Positions 61,956 through 64,000 of a stretch of DNA of 64,000 nt are shown here, one piece after another. Numbering within the stretch: the stretch's first letter is position 1; every line of letters starts with the position of its first letter. Below the pieces are notes generated by a model, which was not told where the DNA came from, ran no database searches, and was given only the letters and a program-made list of their open reading frames with translations. The position numbers and the translations under genes were made by a program. This stretch comes from Williamsia maris (GTDB lineage: Bacteria > Actinomycetota > Actinomycetes > Mycobacteriales > Mycobacteriaceae). Location of the stretch: assembly GCF_024171815.1 (NCBI RefSeq), contig NZ_JAMTCJ010000004.1, positions 806,001 through 870,000 of the forward strand, written 5' to 3'.

Positions 61956-64000
<2,045 letters not shown>

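Overview
This 64 kb window is a very GC-rich chromosome segment from a mycolic-acid actinobacterium (order Mycobacteriales; Gordonia or a close relative is my best guess, which is inference). The gene order matches two known Mycobacterium tuberculosis blocks. The first is mutM–rnc–DUF177–sepIVA and coaD–rsmD. The second is the long Rv2439c–Rv2477c block: proB–obg–rpmA–rplU–rne–ndk–DUF4233–folC–valS, mobA, clpX–clpP2–clpP1–tig, nei–rpiB–DsbA-like–pepN–DUF5130–HNH–glbO–aglA–thioesterase–gdh–ettA. GTG starts, 4-nt start/stop overlaps (ATGA or GTGA) and GC-rich hairpin terminators are frequent. I see no rRNA, CRISPR array, insertion sequence, prophage or plasmid function.

Region by region. 1–4059 (minus): high-affinity K+ ATPase operon kdpF-A-B-C (kdpC cut by the window edge), preceded by a small overlapping membrane ORF with its own Shine-Dalgarno sequence. 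4256–8740 (minus): DNA repair (mutM), RNA processing (rnc, rsmD), septation (sepIVA) and CoA synthesis (coaD). 8896–14568: accessory stretch with ectABC plus an adjoining D-2-hydroxyacid dehydrogenase (osmoprotection), a divergent SDR/TetR pair with twin operators, and a class II-like sirtuin. 14596–18023 (minus): proline synthesis and ribosome functions (proB, obg, rpmA, rplU) behind a structured rplU leader. 18283–27682 (minus): a very long RNase E/G, ndk, a secreted orphan, DUF4233, folC and valS. 27692–31627: a molybdoenzyme set (mobA; divergent fdhF-like gene and fdhD). 31580–38097 (minus): S9 peptidase, clpX, clpP2, clpP1 and trigger factor, with a candidate ClgR box upstream of clpP1.

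38188–38585: tRNA-Pro(TGG) on minus and tRNA-Gly(TCC) on plus. 38641–42336: a small monooxygenase-like protein, an L,D-transpeptidase, the soluble transhydrogenase SthA and an alpha/beta hydrolase. 42417–52284: nei, rpiB, a DsbA-like thiol protein, pepN, DUF5130 with a small membrane protein, an HNH nuclease, glbO, an alpha-glucosidase and a thioesterase. 52342–60966 (minus): the large NAD-glutamate dehydrogenase, the ribosomal ABC-F factor EttA, and a CopD–CtaG fusion for copper and cytochrome oxidase assembly. 61025–64000: a cupin, tRNA-Arg(TCT), and a PadR regulator overlapping a 2,4-dienoyl-CoA-reductase-type flavoprotein that runs off the window.

The window is mostly conserved core functions: proteostasis, translation, folate and CoA synthesis, DNA repair. 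Stress adaptations are embedded in it (K+ uptake, ectoine, Mo-enzymes, haemoglobin, cell-wall cross-linking). I found no clearly new multigene defence or biosynthetic system. The more novel items are small or regulatory: the leader-proximal kdp micro-ORF, the ectoine-linked dehydrogenase, the twin TetR operators, the rplU leader, the ClgR/terminator arrangement, and a probably leaderless autoregulated padR.
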